Positions 1 to 6,325 of a stretch of DNA of 41,801 nt are shown piece after piece. The notes beneath the pieces are model-generated. The model was given only the letters and a program-made list of their open reading frames with translations. It was not told where the DNA came from and ran no database searches. The stretch's first letter is position 1; each line of letters begins with the position of its first letter. The stretch covers positions 1-41,801 of the forward strand of contig UQQA01000008.1 in NCBI GenBank assembly GCA_900543105.1. The letters run 5' to 3'. The translations under genes and the position numbers were made by a program. The DNA comes from an uncultured Ruminococcus sp. (GTDB lineage: Bacteria > Bacillota > Clostridia > Oscillospirales > Ruminococcaceae).

Positions 1-53
1 TTATATGGGTTTTGCGCCGATTTTTTGTCTACACTTTGATTAAAAATTAGTAT
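1..53 (-). repeat. 102-bp palindromic element, copy 1 (cut by window edge)
   Basis: Read on the minus strand this begins ATACTAA, runs through AAAGTGTAGAC and ends at the window edge in AAAACCCATATAA. It matches the left half of the complete copy at 23401-23502 at most positions, and a third copy lies at 29631-29732. It starts 40 bp after the eno stop codon in the sense direction of eno, so it would lie in the 3' untranslated RNA. It may act as a terminator or an mRNA-stabilising hairpin. The right arm lies outside the window. Confidence 0.7.
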
Positions 54-93
54 TACAGCCGTACATTTCGCTGTTTTACAGCAGAAGTATATT

Positions 94-1389
94 TTACTTC
101 ATAAAGCTGAATGCGTTCTTTCCCGGGTAAACTGCGCTTGCGCCGAGCTGTTCTTCGATGCGGATAAGCTGGTTATACTTAGCTGTACGCTCGCTTCTGC
201 TCGGTGCGCCCGTCTTGATCTGGCAGGTATTCAATGCTACTGCGAGGTCTGCGATAGTTGTATCCTCGGTTTCGCCCGAACGGTGGGAAACAATAGCTGT
301 ATAGCCTGCTTTATGTGCCATTTTTATCGCTTCGAGTGTTTCGGAAACAGAACCGATCTGGTTGAGCTTGATGAGGATAGAGTTTCCGCATCCGAGTGAG
401 ATACCCTTTGCAAGACGTTCTGTATTTGTTACGAAGAGGTCATCACCTACAAGCTGAACCTGTCCGCCAAGCTCCTTGGTCATGATCTGCCAGCCTTCCC
501 AGTCTTCTTCGTCAAGACCGTCCTCGATGGAGTAAATGGGGTACTTTTCACAGAGCTGCTTCCAATGAGCAACAAGCTCGGCAGATGTGAAGTCCTTGCC
601 CGACTTCGGGAGATGATACTTGCCCTTTTCGCCGCTCTTCCACTCGGAGGAAGCTGCGTCCATTGCGAGAACGAAGTCTTCACCGGGCTTGTATCCTGCC
701 TTTTCAACTGCGCTGAGGATATACCGAATAGCATCCTCATCGCTTGCGAGGTCGGGAGCGAAGCCGCCCTCATCGCCGACAGATGTTGCAAGTCCCTTGC
801 TCTTCAGAAGTGCTGCGAGAGCGTGGAAAACTTCTGTACACCGGCGAAGTCCCTCTGTGAAGCTCTTTGCGCCGACAGGCATTATCATAAATTCCTGAAC
901 ATCTACTGTATTTGCTGCGTGTGCGCCGCCGTTGAGAATGTTCATCATAGGAACAGGAAGACGGTTTGCGTTCACGCCGCCGAGGAATCTGTAGAGCGGG
1001 ATATTGAATGATGTTGCTGCCGCTCTTGCGCAGGCAATGGAAACTGCAAGAATAGCGTTTGCGCCAAGCTTGCTCTTATCCTTTGTGCCGTCAGCTTCGA
1101 TCATAGCCTTGTCCACAGCGTAGATATCGGAAGCATCAATGCCGATAACAGCATCACGGATCATTGTATTTACGTTGTTCACAGCCTTGGAAACGCCTTT
1201 GCCGCCGAAGCGTGTTTTGTCGCCGTCACGAAGTTCGAGTGCCTCAAATTCACCCGTGGAAGCACCGCTCGGTGCAGCTCCTCTTGCAACAGTACCGTCA
1301 GCGAGCCAAACCTCTGCCTCAACGGTAGGATTTCCTCTGGAGTCAATGATCTCGCGTCCGATGACATTTTCGATCTCAAGATAATTCAT
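94..1389 (-). CDS. eno: Enolase (phosphopyruvate hydratase)
   Basis: Enolase converts 2-phosphoglycerate to phosphoenolpyruvate in glycolysis, as a cytoplasmic Mg2+-dependent enzyme. The 431-residue length is normal for the family. The N-terminal IIDSRGNPTVE, the SVGDEGGFAP loop and the signature LIKLNQIGSVSET followed by SHRSGETEDT are all present, giving the substrate-binding and catalytic Lys/Glu/His surroundings. The start is set by an AGAGAGG ribosome site 7-8 nt before the ATG. It is a single-gene unit with its own consensus promoter and a palindromic operator at the start point, which implies specific regulation. The downstream sequence holds copy 1 of a palindromic element. No truncation is seen. 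The assignment is secure. Confidence 0.98.
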   Translation of the reverse strand: MNYLEIENVIGREIIDSRGNPTVEAEVWLADGTVARGAAPSGASTGEFEALELRDGDKTRFGGKGVSKAVNNVNTMIRDAVIGIDASDIYAVDKAMIEADGTKDKSKLGANAILAVSIACARAAATSFNIPLYRFLGGVNANRLPVPMMNILNGGAHAANTVDVQEFMIMPVGAKSFTEGLRRCTEVFHALAALLKSKGLATSVGDEGGFAPDLASDEDAIRYILSAVEKAGYKPGEDFVLAMDAASSEWKSGEKGKYHLPKSGKDFTSAELVAHWKQLCEKYPIYSIEDGLDEEDWEGWQIMTKELGGQVQLVGDDLFVTNTERLAKGISLGCGNSILIKLNQIGSVSETLEAIKMAHKAGYTAIVSHRSGETEDTTIADLAVALNTCQIKTGAPSRSERTAKYNQLIRIEEQLGASAVYPGKNAFSFMK

Positions 1390-1519
1390 AATAAATACCT
1401 CTCTTTAATTCACCGCGATTGCGGAGTGTTTTACGTTATTATTCCTTTTTTTCCATTCTGTATTCACGTTCAGCCGCCGTGCGCATTGAATCGGCTGAAC
1501 AGATAACAGTCTATCAAGC

Positions 1520-1539
1520 CAGTTAGCATTTGCTAACTG
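1520..1539 (-). promoter_or_regulatory. Palindromic operator at the eno transcription start
   Basis: CAGTTAGCA-TT-TGCTAACTG is a perfect 9-bp inverted repeat. It covers the predicted eno start point (about 1539), so a bound protein would block transcription. A related 16-bp palindrome (GTTAGTCTATGCTAAC) lies in the leader of the hydrolase gene at 40852-40867, and 12 of 16 bases agree. The regulator is not identifiable from the sequence. Confidence 0.6.
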
Positions 1540-1545
1540 AAATTT

Positions 1546-1574
1546 ATTATAGCATACCTCATATAAAATTGCAA
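1546..1574 (-). promoter_or_regulatory. eno promoter (-35 TTGCAA, 17 bp, -10 TATAAT)
   Basis: On the minus strand TTGCAA (1569-1574) is followed after 17 bp by TATAAT (1546-1551). The predicted leader of about 150 nt contains a hairpin at 1468-1500 with the perfect 9-bp stem GTTCAGCCG/CGGCTGAAC. The hairpin has no U-tract, so it is not a simple terminator. Confidence 0.75.
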
Positions 1575-1897
1575 GTGACAGAACACACGATAATCATTCA
1601 GCGTATTTATCAATGGTGAACAAATACATACCTAACTTTGGGGTATTGGGAGTATGCCCAAAAATCGGCTATTCTGCGTTGTTTTTCAGCTTTGGGGCTT
1701 ATAAAAGCTAAATGATTTTATTGTGGATCTTACATTTGTATGAGAACTGCGAAGCCAACCAGCTGGTCGAGCTGAGCACAGCTCGTCAGGTGTCCAGAGG
1801 GCGGAAGCCCTTTGGTCGCTCTCCGCAGAGAGCGAAACTCCCTTAATTTATAGCTAAACTCTTTGTTGTAATAACGAAATCACTAACAGCTAAAAAA

Positions 1898-1974
1898 GGC
1901 GCAATTCACACTAAAAAATGTTAAATGAAATATGATAAGTATAGTTTCATAAACCTAAAAATGTGAATTGCGCC
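1898..1974. repeat. Hairpin unit inside the fold-back element, left copy
   Basis: GGCGCAATTCACA (1898-1910) pairs perfectly with TGTGAATTGCGCC (1962-1974). An inner stem ATGAAA...TTTCAT lies in the loop. The partner unit at 2271-2345 has the same outer stem but a different, still self-complementary inner stem. Confidence 0.75.
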
Positions 1975-2270
1975 AATTCTGTTTTCCTCAAACAAGCTAT
2001 CCTCGGCATAAAATGCGCAGAGCGAAAGCGATAAGCATTTTATGCCGACAACGTTTGAACAGCGGCGGAGTGAGATATGAACGGCAAAAAGACATTTTAA
2101 CGCAGGGTCAGATATTGAATCCGACACTAACGAAATTTGTTGTGTTTACTGACATACTTCACCGCTGTTCATACTGCGTTTTACCATTCATACAGCGTTG
2201 AAGCTTCAAATCCACTCACTTCGTTCGTAGATTTTCGCTTCGAGGACAGTTTGTTTAGGAAAAAAGAATT

Positions 2271-2345
2271 GGCGCAATTCACATTATTGGCTTTACGAAC
2301 TTTATTTTTCATAGTTCGTTTACCATATTTCGTGTGAATTGCGCC
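2271..2345. repeat. Hairpin unit inside the fold-back element, right copy
   Basis: GGCGCAATTCACA (2271-2283) pairs perfectly with TGTGAATTGCGCC (2333-2345). Its inner stem is ACGAACT/AGTTCGT, unlike the left copy. The change on both sides of the stem suggests that pairing is what is conserved. Confidence 0.75.
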
Positions 2346-2535
2346 TTTATATTTGATAGTGATTACGCTATTGCAACTGACGTTATGCTGTCAGTTTAGG
2401 GAGTTTCGCTCTCCTGCTAAAGGTCAAATTGACCTGCGACAATGGGACGCTGTCCCCTCAACCCCTGCCACCCTTTGAAAAGCGTGGACGTAAACTTTGA
2501 TTGGCTTCGCAGTTCTCATACAAATGTAAGCTCTG

Positions 2536-2566
2536 CAAATAATTCCGCATTCCGAATTCCGAATTT
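2536..2566 (-). repeat. GGAATTC-type repeat at the metA stop codon
   Basis: Read on the minus strand, the metA stop TAA runs directly into ATTCGGAATTCGGAATGC and then GGAATTATTTG. Similar sequence begins at the stop codons of the ECF S component (29594-29620) and the CPBP gene (30046-30084), always in the same orientation relative to the gene. Confidence 0.6.
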
Positions 2567-3494
2567 AAAAAGTAACCTTTTCCAACTTCTCAAGGTCATA
2601 AGGTGTTTCCTGATATACGCAGTAGTTGAGCCAGTTGCTGAACATAAGGTTCGCGTGACACCGCCATGTGAAATTCGGCGGCTGTGACGGATCGTTATAT
2701 GGGAAATAGTGTGCAGGGACGTTTATATTCAGACCCTTATCGAGGTCACGGAAATACTCATTCTTCAGTGTGAATCTATCATACTCACTGTGACCCGTGA
2801 CGAAGAAAAAGCGCTCGTTTTTATCTGCGATTATATGCACTCCCGATTCCTTGGACGAAGTGAGTATTTTCAGTGCGCTTACCTTTTCTATATCCTCTCT
2901 GCGAACTTCGGTATGACGCGAATGCGGAACATAGAACGTTTCATCAAACCCTCTTACGAGTGGATGATTCGAAACTTCGACCTTATGCGGAAAAATTCCG
3001 AACATTTTCCGCGGCAGTTCATATTTCGGTATGCCGAAGTGGTAATAAAGTCCTGCCTGTGCCGCCCAGCAGATATGAAACGTTGAAAAGACGTGCGTTT
3101 TTGACCATTCCATTATCTCGCAAAGCTCATTCCAGTAGTCGACTTCCTCGAACGGCATCTGCTCCACGGGCGCGCCCGTTATGATAAGTCCGTCAAAGCG
3201 CTGGTCTTTCACGTCCTCAAACGTCTTGTAAAACTTGATAAGATGCTCCTGCGAGGTGTTTTTCGACTTGTGGGTAGCGGTCTGCAAAAGCTCTATATCG
3301 ACCTGAATAGGCGTATTGGAGAGCAGACGGAGTATCTGCGTTTCCGTTTCTATCTTTTTCGGCATAAGGTTGAGTATCGCTATCTTCAGCGGACGGATAT
3401 CCTGCCTGTCTGCCTTTCCGCTTGGCATAACGAAGATATTTTCATTGTTGAGAACGGAGAATGCAGGCAGATTATCGGGTATTTTAATGGGCAT
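2565..3494 (-). CDS. metA: Homoserine O-acyltransferase, predicted acetyl-specific
   Basis: It acylates the hydroxyl of homoserine, the first committed step of methionine synthesis. The 309-residue protein has the whole MetA fold: Cys142 in FHICWAAQAG as nucleophile, and His235 and Glu237 in TGHSEYDR completing the triad. Residue 111, in GAPVEQMPF, is Glu. In this family Glu111 goes with acetyl-CoA and Gly111 (as in E. coli) with succinyl-CoA, so homoserine O-acetyltransferase is expected despite the usual succinyltransferase name. GAGAGGAAAC precedes the ATG. The gene lies 28 bp after a lipoprotein gene and is probably co-transcribed with it. I saw no SAM riboswitch or T-box upstream. Confidence 0.93.
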   Translation of the reverse strand: MPIKIPDNLPAFSVLNNENIFVMPSGKADRQDIRPLKIAILNLMPKKIETETQILRLLSNTPIQVDIELLQTATHKSKNTSQEHLIKFYKTFEDVKDQRFDGLIITGAPVEQMPFEEVDYWNELCEIMEWSKTHVFSTFHICWAAQAGLYYHFGIPKYELPRKMFGIFPHKVEVSNHPLVRGFDETFYVPHSRHTEVRREDIEKVSALKILTSSKESGVHIIADKNERFFFVTGHSEYDRFTLKNEYFRDLDKGLNINVPAHYFPYNDPSQPPNFTWRCHANLMFSNWLNYCVYQETPYDLEKLEKVTF

Positions 3495-3522
3495 TTCGGA
3501 GTTTCCTCTCTTGTTGAAAAAT

Positions 3523-4026
3523 TTAAGGCGCGTTTGTCAGTGCTGTATCTGCCCGGACTCGGTCGCTCGGGACGGCAGGTATATCGGAAAGGTCAAATAT
3601 TGGCGAAGTCACAGGGCTTTCGGTATTTGAGACGCAGGTGACGGTCTGTTCGCTTTCCTCGGGTTCGGTCTTCGGCACGGTCGTAACGGCTGTTTCACGC
3701 TGTCCCTGAGTTTCCTTTGAAACAGCGGTAACACGTTCCATTGCCGATGTTGTTTCGATGTCCTCCCTTGAAACGGCAGTATCGCGAACCATTCCGCCCA
3801 CAGTCTGAGAGGCTTCCTCACGGATAGACGACTCCATTTCGTGGAGCGACGAGATATACTCGCTGTAGGTTTCGGGACGCGATGTTTCTATCGAAGTGAC
3901 CGTTGTTAGCACGGCGGCTTTATTTGTTACGGTCTGTCTTGGTGCATTGGAGGGATAGTAGTCCTCACAGCCCGAGAGTGACAGCACAGCAAAAATTGTC
4001 AGAAAAAGTAAAAGTAATTTCTTCAT
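3523..4026 (-). CDS. Small Thr/Ser/Glu-rich lipoprotein, unknown function
   Basis: A 167-residue protein beginning MKKLLLLFLTIFAVLSLSGC, a typical lipoprotein signal peptide with lipobox LSGC and Cys20 as the lipidated residue. The mature part is low in complexity and rich in Thr, Ser, Glu and Val, with repeated TTV/AVS-like runs; no domain is recognised. It is probably an extracellular membrane-anchored linker protein. It lies 28 bp upstream of metA, but nothing links it to methionine metabolism. There is no Shine-Dalgarno site: the -10 box TATAAT ends only 9 nt before the ATG, so the message may be leaderless or have a leader of a few bases. The signal peptide fixes the start. Confidence 0.75.
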   Translation of the reverse strand: MKKLLLLFLTIFAVLSLSGCEDYYPSNAPRQTVTNKAAVLTTVTSIETSRPETYSEYISSLHEMESSIREEASQTVGGMVRDTAVSREDIETTSAMERVTAVSKETQGQRETAVTTVPKTEPEESEQTVTCVSNTESPVTSPIFDLSDIPAVPSDRVRADTALTNAP

Positions 4027-4035
4027 AATGATTCT

Positions 4036-4064
4036 ATTATATCACAGCTTGACAGTTATTTCAA
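4036..4064 (-). promoter_or_regulatory. Promoter of the lipoprotein-metA unit
   Basis: On the minus strand TTGAAA, overlapping the stop codon of the upstream acetyltransferase gene, is followed after 17 bp by TATAAT. The start point would fall within about 3 nt of the lipoprotein ATG. Confidence 0.6.
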
Positions 4065-4618
4065 GGGTTATTTCCGATAAAACCGTACTTTCCCCATTTT
4101 GCGAAAGTTCTGTAGCCAAGCTTTGCATACCAGTCGGCAACGCCGGTATAGTGAATGTAGCTTACGTCAAAGCCCTCATCGGCGAGAATTTCCGTGACCT
4201 TTGCGACCATAGCAAGACCTATCCCCTTTCGGCGAAATTCGGGAACAGTTCCGACACAGCCGGGACCGCCGACTTTGAGCTTTCGCCCATTCACGTTATG
4301 CTCGCCCATATTGTCAACAAGGCAGAAGCTTGCGATCTTTCCACCGCAGTAACCGCAGTAAACTCTTCCGCCGTCAAAAAACTTCACCCAGTCTTTGTCC
4401 ACTTTTTCGACCGCCTCTTTGAGCGCATCGGCTTCGCCTTTATAAAAACCGAAAGAAATATCCTCGCCGAAATCCTTTTTATATGTGAAATTTCTGTCCC
4501 CAAGCGGAAGAAGCATCTCCTCATATACCGCGTCATCGGGCAAATTTTTTACACTCCCGAAAAAATTCGGATACATACTGTTGAAAAGCTCGATGCCGTC
4601 AATATTCACCACATTCAT
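4061..4618 (-). CDS. GNAT-family N-acetyltransferase
   Basis: A 185-residue member of the GCN5-related acetyltransferases, which move an acetyl group from acetyl-CoA to an amine. The acetyl-CoA-binding motif A is clear in the C-terminal half: GTVPEFRRKGIGLAMV, matching R/Q-x-x-G-x-G/A. It ends in a Tyr-rich C-terminus (YIHYTGVADWYAKLGYR) typical of the fold. A longer reading frame exists upstream, but the internal ATG at 4618 is chosen because AAAGGGAG lies 8-9 nt before it. A terminator sits just upstream, between this gene and the HD gene, so part of its transcription may be read-through. The substrate is unknown. Confidence 0.82.
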   Translation of the reverse strand: MNVVNIDGIELFNSMYPNFFGSVKNLPDDAVYEEMLLPLGDRNFTYKKDFGEDISFGFYKGEADALKEAVEKVDKDWVKFFDGGRVYCGYCGGKIASFCLVDNMGEHNVNGRKLKVGGPGCVGTVPEFRRKGIGLAMVAKVTEILADEGFDVSYIHYTGVADWYAKLGYRTFAKWGKYGFIGNNP

Positions 4619-4640
4619 TTTTTCACAGCTCCCTTTCTGC

Positions 4641-4678
4641 AAAAACAAAGCCGCTTCTGAAGCCAATCAGAAACGGCT
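4641..4678 (-). terminator. Rho-independent terminator after the HD-domain gene
   Basis: On the minus strand AGCCGTTTCTGA pairs with TCAGAAGCGGCT around a short loop and is followed by TTTGTTTTT. It lies between the HD gene and the GNAT gene. Confidence 0.7.
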
Positions 4679-4700
4679 GATCTCTTTTATTTTTCAGCGA

Positions 4701-5240
4701 TCATTCAGCTTTGAGCTTTCTGCGGAAAAGCTTTCTGCCGACAGCTTCGTGCAGTTTTGCCCAAAGATTCGATGTGACCTCCATTGCACCGCAGAGCTTA
4801 TCGGTGAAAACAATAACGAGAGTTTCACGATATCTCGGGAGTGCGCAAAGATTGAGCGGAAACATATGCTTCTCAATAATATCGCTCTCGAGCGCGGAAA
4901 CATAGAAGTATTTCTGAGCATTTTCGAGCGAAGTCTTTGCGTGGGTAAAACCGTGAAGGCGCTCTCCCTCGGCAGGCTTATGCGTGTGCCAGTCATAGAG
5001 GAAGAGGTCGTGCAGAAGTCCTGCCCTTGCACCCGCTCTCTTATTAAGGTTGAAAAGCTTGCAGAGCCTGTAGTTGAAGTATGAAACATTCAGGCAATGC
5101 TGAAAGCAGGTCGTTCTTCCGTGGTGGGTGTAATTTTCCATCTGACGGACAACACTGCTTTCGAGAAGGTCGGCAACGAGCGTGTAGTATTCGCTGTCTT
5201 TATTTTCGAGATCTGCCTTGAAACAAATGGCTTTTAACAT
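4701..5240 (-). CDS. HD-domain hydrolase-like protein
   Basis: A 179-residue protein with the HD metal-binding pattern: His48 (FQHCLNVSY), His77-Asp78 (AGLLHDLFLYDWH) and a later Asp in VFTDKL. HD proteins are metal-dependent phosphohydrolases acting on nucleotides or related phosphoesters. This small single-domain form is common in Firmicutes and its substrate is not assigned. It is followed by its own terminator. A small hairpin (CCCTG/CAGGG) lies in its leader near 5275-5295, and no clear promoter was found. The start ATG has AAGGCAAGG upstream. Family confidence is good; specific function is unknown. Confidence 0.8.
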   Translation of the reverse strand: MLKAICFKADLENKDSEYYTLVADLLESSVVRQMENYTHHGRTTCFQHCLNVSYFNYRLCKLFNLNKRAGARAGLLHDLFLYDWHTHKPAEGERLHGFTHAKTSLENAQKYFYVSALESDIIEKHMFPLNLCALPRYRETLVIVFTDKLCGAMEVTSNLWAKLHEAVGRKLFRRKLKAE

Positions 5241-5640
5241 CGTACCTTGCCTTTCATGTAATTGCGGAAAACACCCTGCCCCACTTTGACAGGGGTTATC
5301 CTATATATGTATCGTAAATATATCCAATTTTATTCCTGCCGAGAGCAATTTTTGCGGCGTTCCGTATTATTTATGCGGAAAGTATAAATTTTATCGGCAT
5401 TTTTCCTAATTATATATTAATATCGCCGCATATACAATTGCCTTTTTAAACATATTTTTTAAACTTTTTATTAATCCAGTTGTTCAAAATGCCAAAAATC
5501 ACAAACCTGTCCATATTACGAAAATATGACGGTGAAAATCTTTCGATTTTTGGCATCAGTTTTTTCGTCATTATATGACTTTGCCTTAGTAAAATTGCAC
5601 TAATTATCACTTGAAATTTATCCAAAAATTTCGGAAGAAA
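5241..5640. other. AT-rich spacer between the HD gene and the dcw promoter
   Basis: There is no gene. An inverted repeat ATGCCAAAAATC (5489-5500)/GATTTTTGGCAT (5545-5556) encloses a 44-nt loop with its own small stem and is followed by CAGTTTTTT on the plus strand. This looks like the 3' end of a small transcript, but no upstream promoter or gene is evident. Confidence 0.45.
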
Positions 5641-5653
5641 GTTTTTTCAAAGG

Positions 5654-5682
5654 TTGCAAATCGGTTACAGATGGTGTATAAT
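5654..5682 (+). promoter_or_regulatory. dcw cluster promoter (-35 TTGCAA, 17 bp, -10 TATAAT)
   Basis: TTGCAA at 5654-5659 and TATAAT at 5677-5682 are separated by exactly 17 bp. The expected start point is about 5689, which is the first base of the first MraZ box. The leader to mraZ is about 195 nt. Confidence 0.8.
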
Positions 5683-5688
5683 ATCATT

Positions 5689-5725
5689 AAAGTGGTGAAG
5701 TATCCCACAAAGTGGGTCAAAGTGG
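5689..5725 (+). promoter_or_regulatory. MraZ boxes: three AAAGTGG repeats
   Basis: AAAGTGG occurs at 5689-5695, 5709-5715 and 5719-5725, so the repeats are spaced by 20 and 10 bp on one helix face. MraZ is known in other bacteria to bind direct repeats of this kind (AAAGTG[T/G] in mollicutes) upstream of its own gene. The location from the start point onward suggests autorepression of the whole cluster. Confidence 0.8.
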
Positions 5726-5739
5726 TGAATTTCCACCGA

Positions 5740-5872
5740 GTTTTCCACACGGTGTTGAAAACCGATGTGTAAAAATGTGTGGAAAACGTGCAAAACCTGA
5801 CCCAAAATACCGAATATAACGGTATTTCGACAGATAAGAATGTGGAAAACCTTTTGAAAACGATGTGGAAAG
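5740..5872. promoter_or_regulatory. Group of five DnaA-box-like sites in the dcw leader
   Basis: TTTTCCACA is at 5741-5749 on the plus strand. On the minus strand are TTTTACACA (5766-5774), TTTTCCACA (5778-5786), TTTTCCACA (5841-5849) and a near match CTTTCCACA (5864-5872). The first four fit the bacterial DnaA-box consensus TTWTNCACA. GTTTTCCACAC (5740-5750) and GTGTGGAAAAC (5777-5787) also form a perfect 11-bp inverted repeat, and a second hairpin AAATACCG/CGGTATTT spans 5805-5827. Confidence 0.5.
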
Positions 5873-5884
5873 GCGGTGAAGAAC

Positions 5885-6313
5885 TTGGGCGGAAACAGTT
5901 TGATGGGTACTTATGAGCATACGATCGATGCAAAAGGCAGAATGGCTTTCCCCACAAAGCTCCGTGAACGCCTCGGTCTCAGCTTCATCGTCACTATCGG
6001 TCTTGACCGCTGCCTTTATGTATTTTCCGAAGAGGAATGGGAAAACTTTACTGAAAAGCTCAAAACACTCACAGGCGAAAAGGCTCGTTCCGCAAAGCTT
6101 TTCATCGTAAGAGCCTGCCCTGTCGAACCCGACAAGCAGGGACGTATCCTCATTCCGCAGCAGCTGCGCGAATACGCAGGACTTGACCACGATGTCACCG
6201 TCCTCGGCGTTATCGACCGTGCGGAGATCTGGGACAGCGCACGTTTCAACGCAATGAGCGAATCTATCTCGGAAGAAATGCTTTCGGACGCTCTTTCGGA
6301 CATTGCATTTTAA
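5885..6313 (+). CDS. mraZ: MraZ, transcriptional regulator of the division/cell-wall cluster
   Basis: MraZ is a ring-forming DNA-binding protein of the AbrB-like swapped-hairpin fold that controls the dcw operon. Both MraZ half-domains are seen: GTYEHTIDAKGRMAFPTKLRE near the N-terminus would be the first, and EPDKQGRILIPQQLREYA the second, each with the DxKGR/DxQGR motif. The start is uncertain. TTG at 5885 is preferred because AGGCGGTG lies 6 nt upstream. GTG at 5876 overlaps that site, and ATG at 5903 would give the shortest form close to the usual MF-G start. From 5885 the protein is 142 residues, the usual size. It is first in the operon, 12 bp before rsmH. Confidence 0.94.
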   Translation: MGGNSLMGTYEHTIDAKGRMAFPTKLRERLGLSFIVTIGLDRCLYVFSEEEWENFTEKLKTLTGEKARSAKLFIVRACPVEPDKQGRILIPQQLREYAGLDHDVTVLGVIDRAEIWDSARFNAMSESISEEMLSDALSDIAF

Positions 6314-6325
6314 GGAGATCGGCTT

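Larger units (their letters stand above)
1729..2530. repeat. 802-bp fold-back element with 30-bp perfect terminal inverted repeats
   Basis: The ends 1729-1758 and 2501-2530 are exact reverse complements, beginning CTTACATTTGTATGAGAACT. Inside are further inverted matches: GAGAGCGAAACTCCC (1828-1842) against 2399-2413, an AATCACTA region, and two hairpins bounded by GGCGCAATTCACA and its complement (1898-1974 and 2271-2345). The two halves therefore look like inverted copies of one modular unit. No credible protein is encoded. The element fills most of the gene-free stretch 1575-2564. Small extra hairpins sit at 1795-1830 and GGGACGCTGTCCC lies near 2445. It could be a MITE-like element or a structured RNA. 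Confidence 0.75.

Noticed and set aside
1968..2337. Short frames within the fold-back element
   Set aside because: They are created by the inverted repeats, differ between the two halves, and have no ribosome sites.
3494..3522. Search for a SAM riboswitch or T-box before metA
   Set aside because: The gap to the lipoprotein gene is only 28 bp, and the region before the lipoprotein has no such motif.
5740..5872. Replication origin suggested by DnaA-box-like sites
   Set aside because: There is no dnaA, dnaN or AT-rich unwinding element beside them; a regulatory role is more likely.
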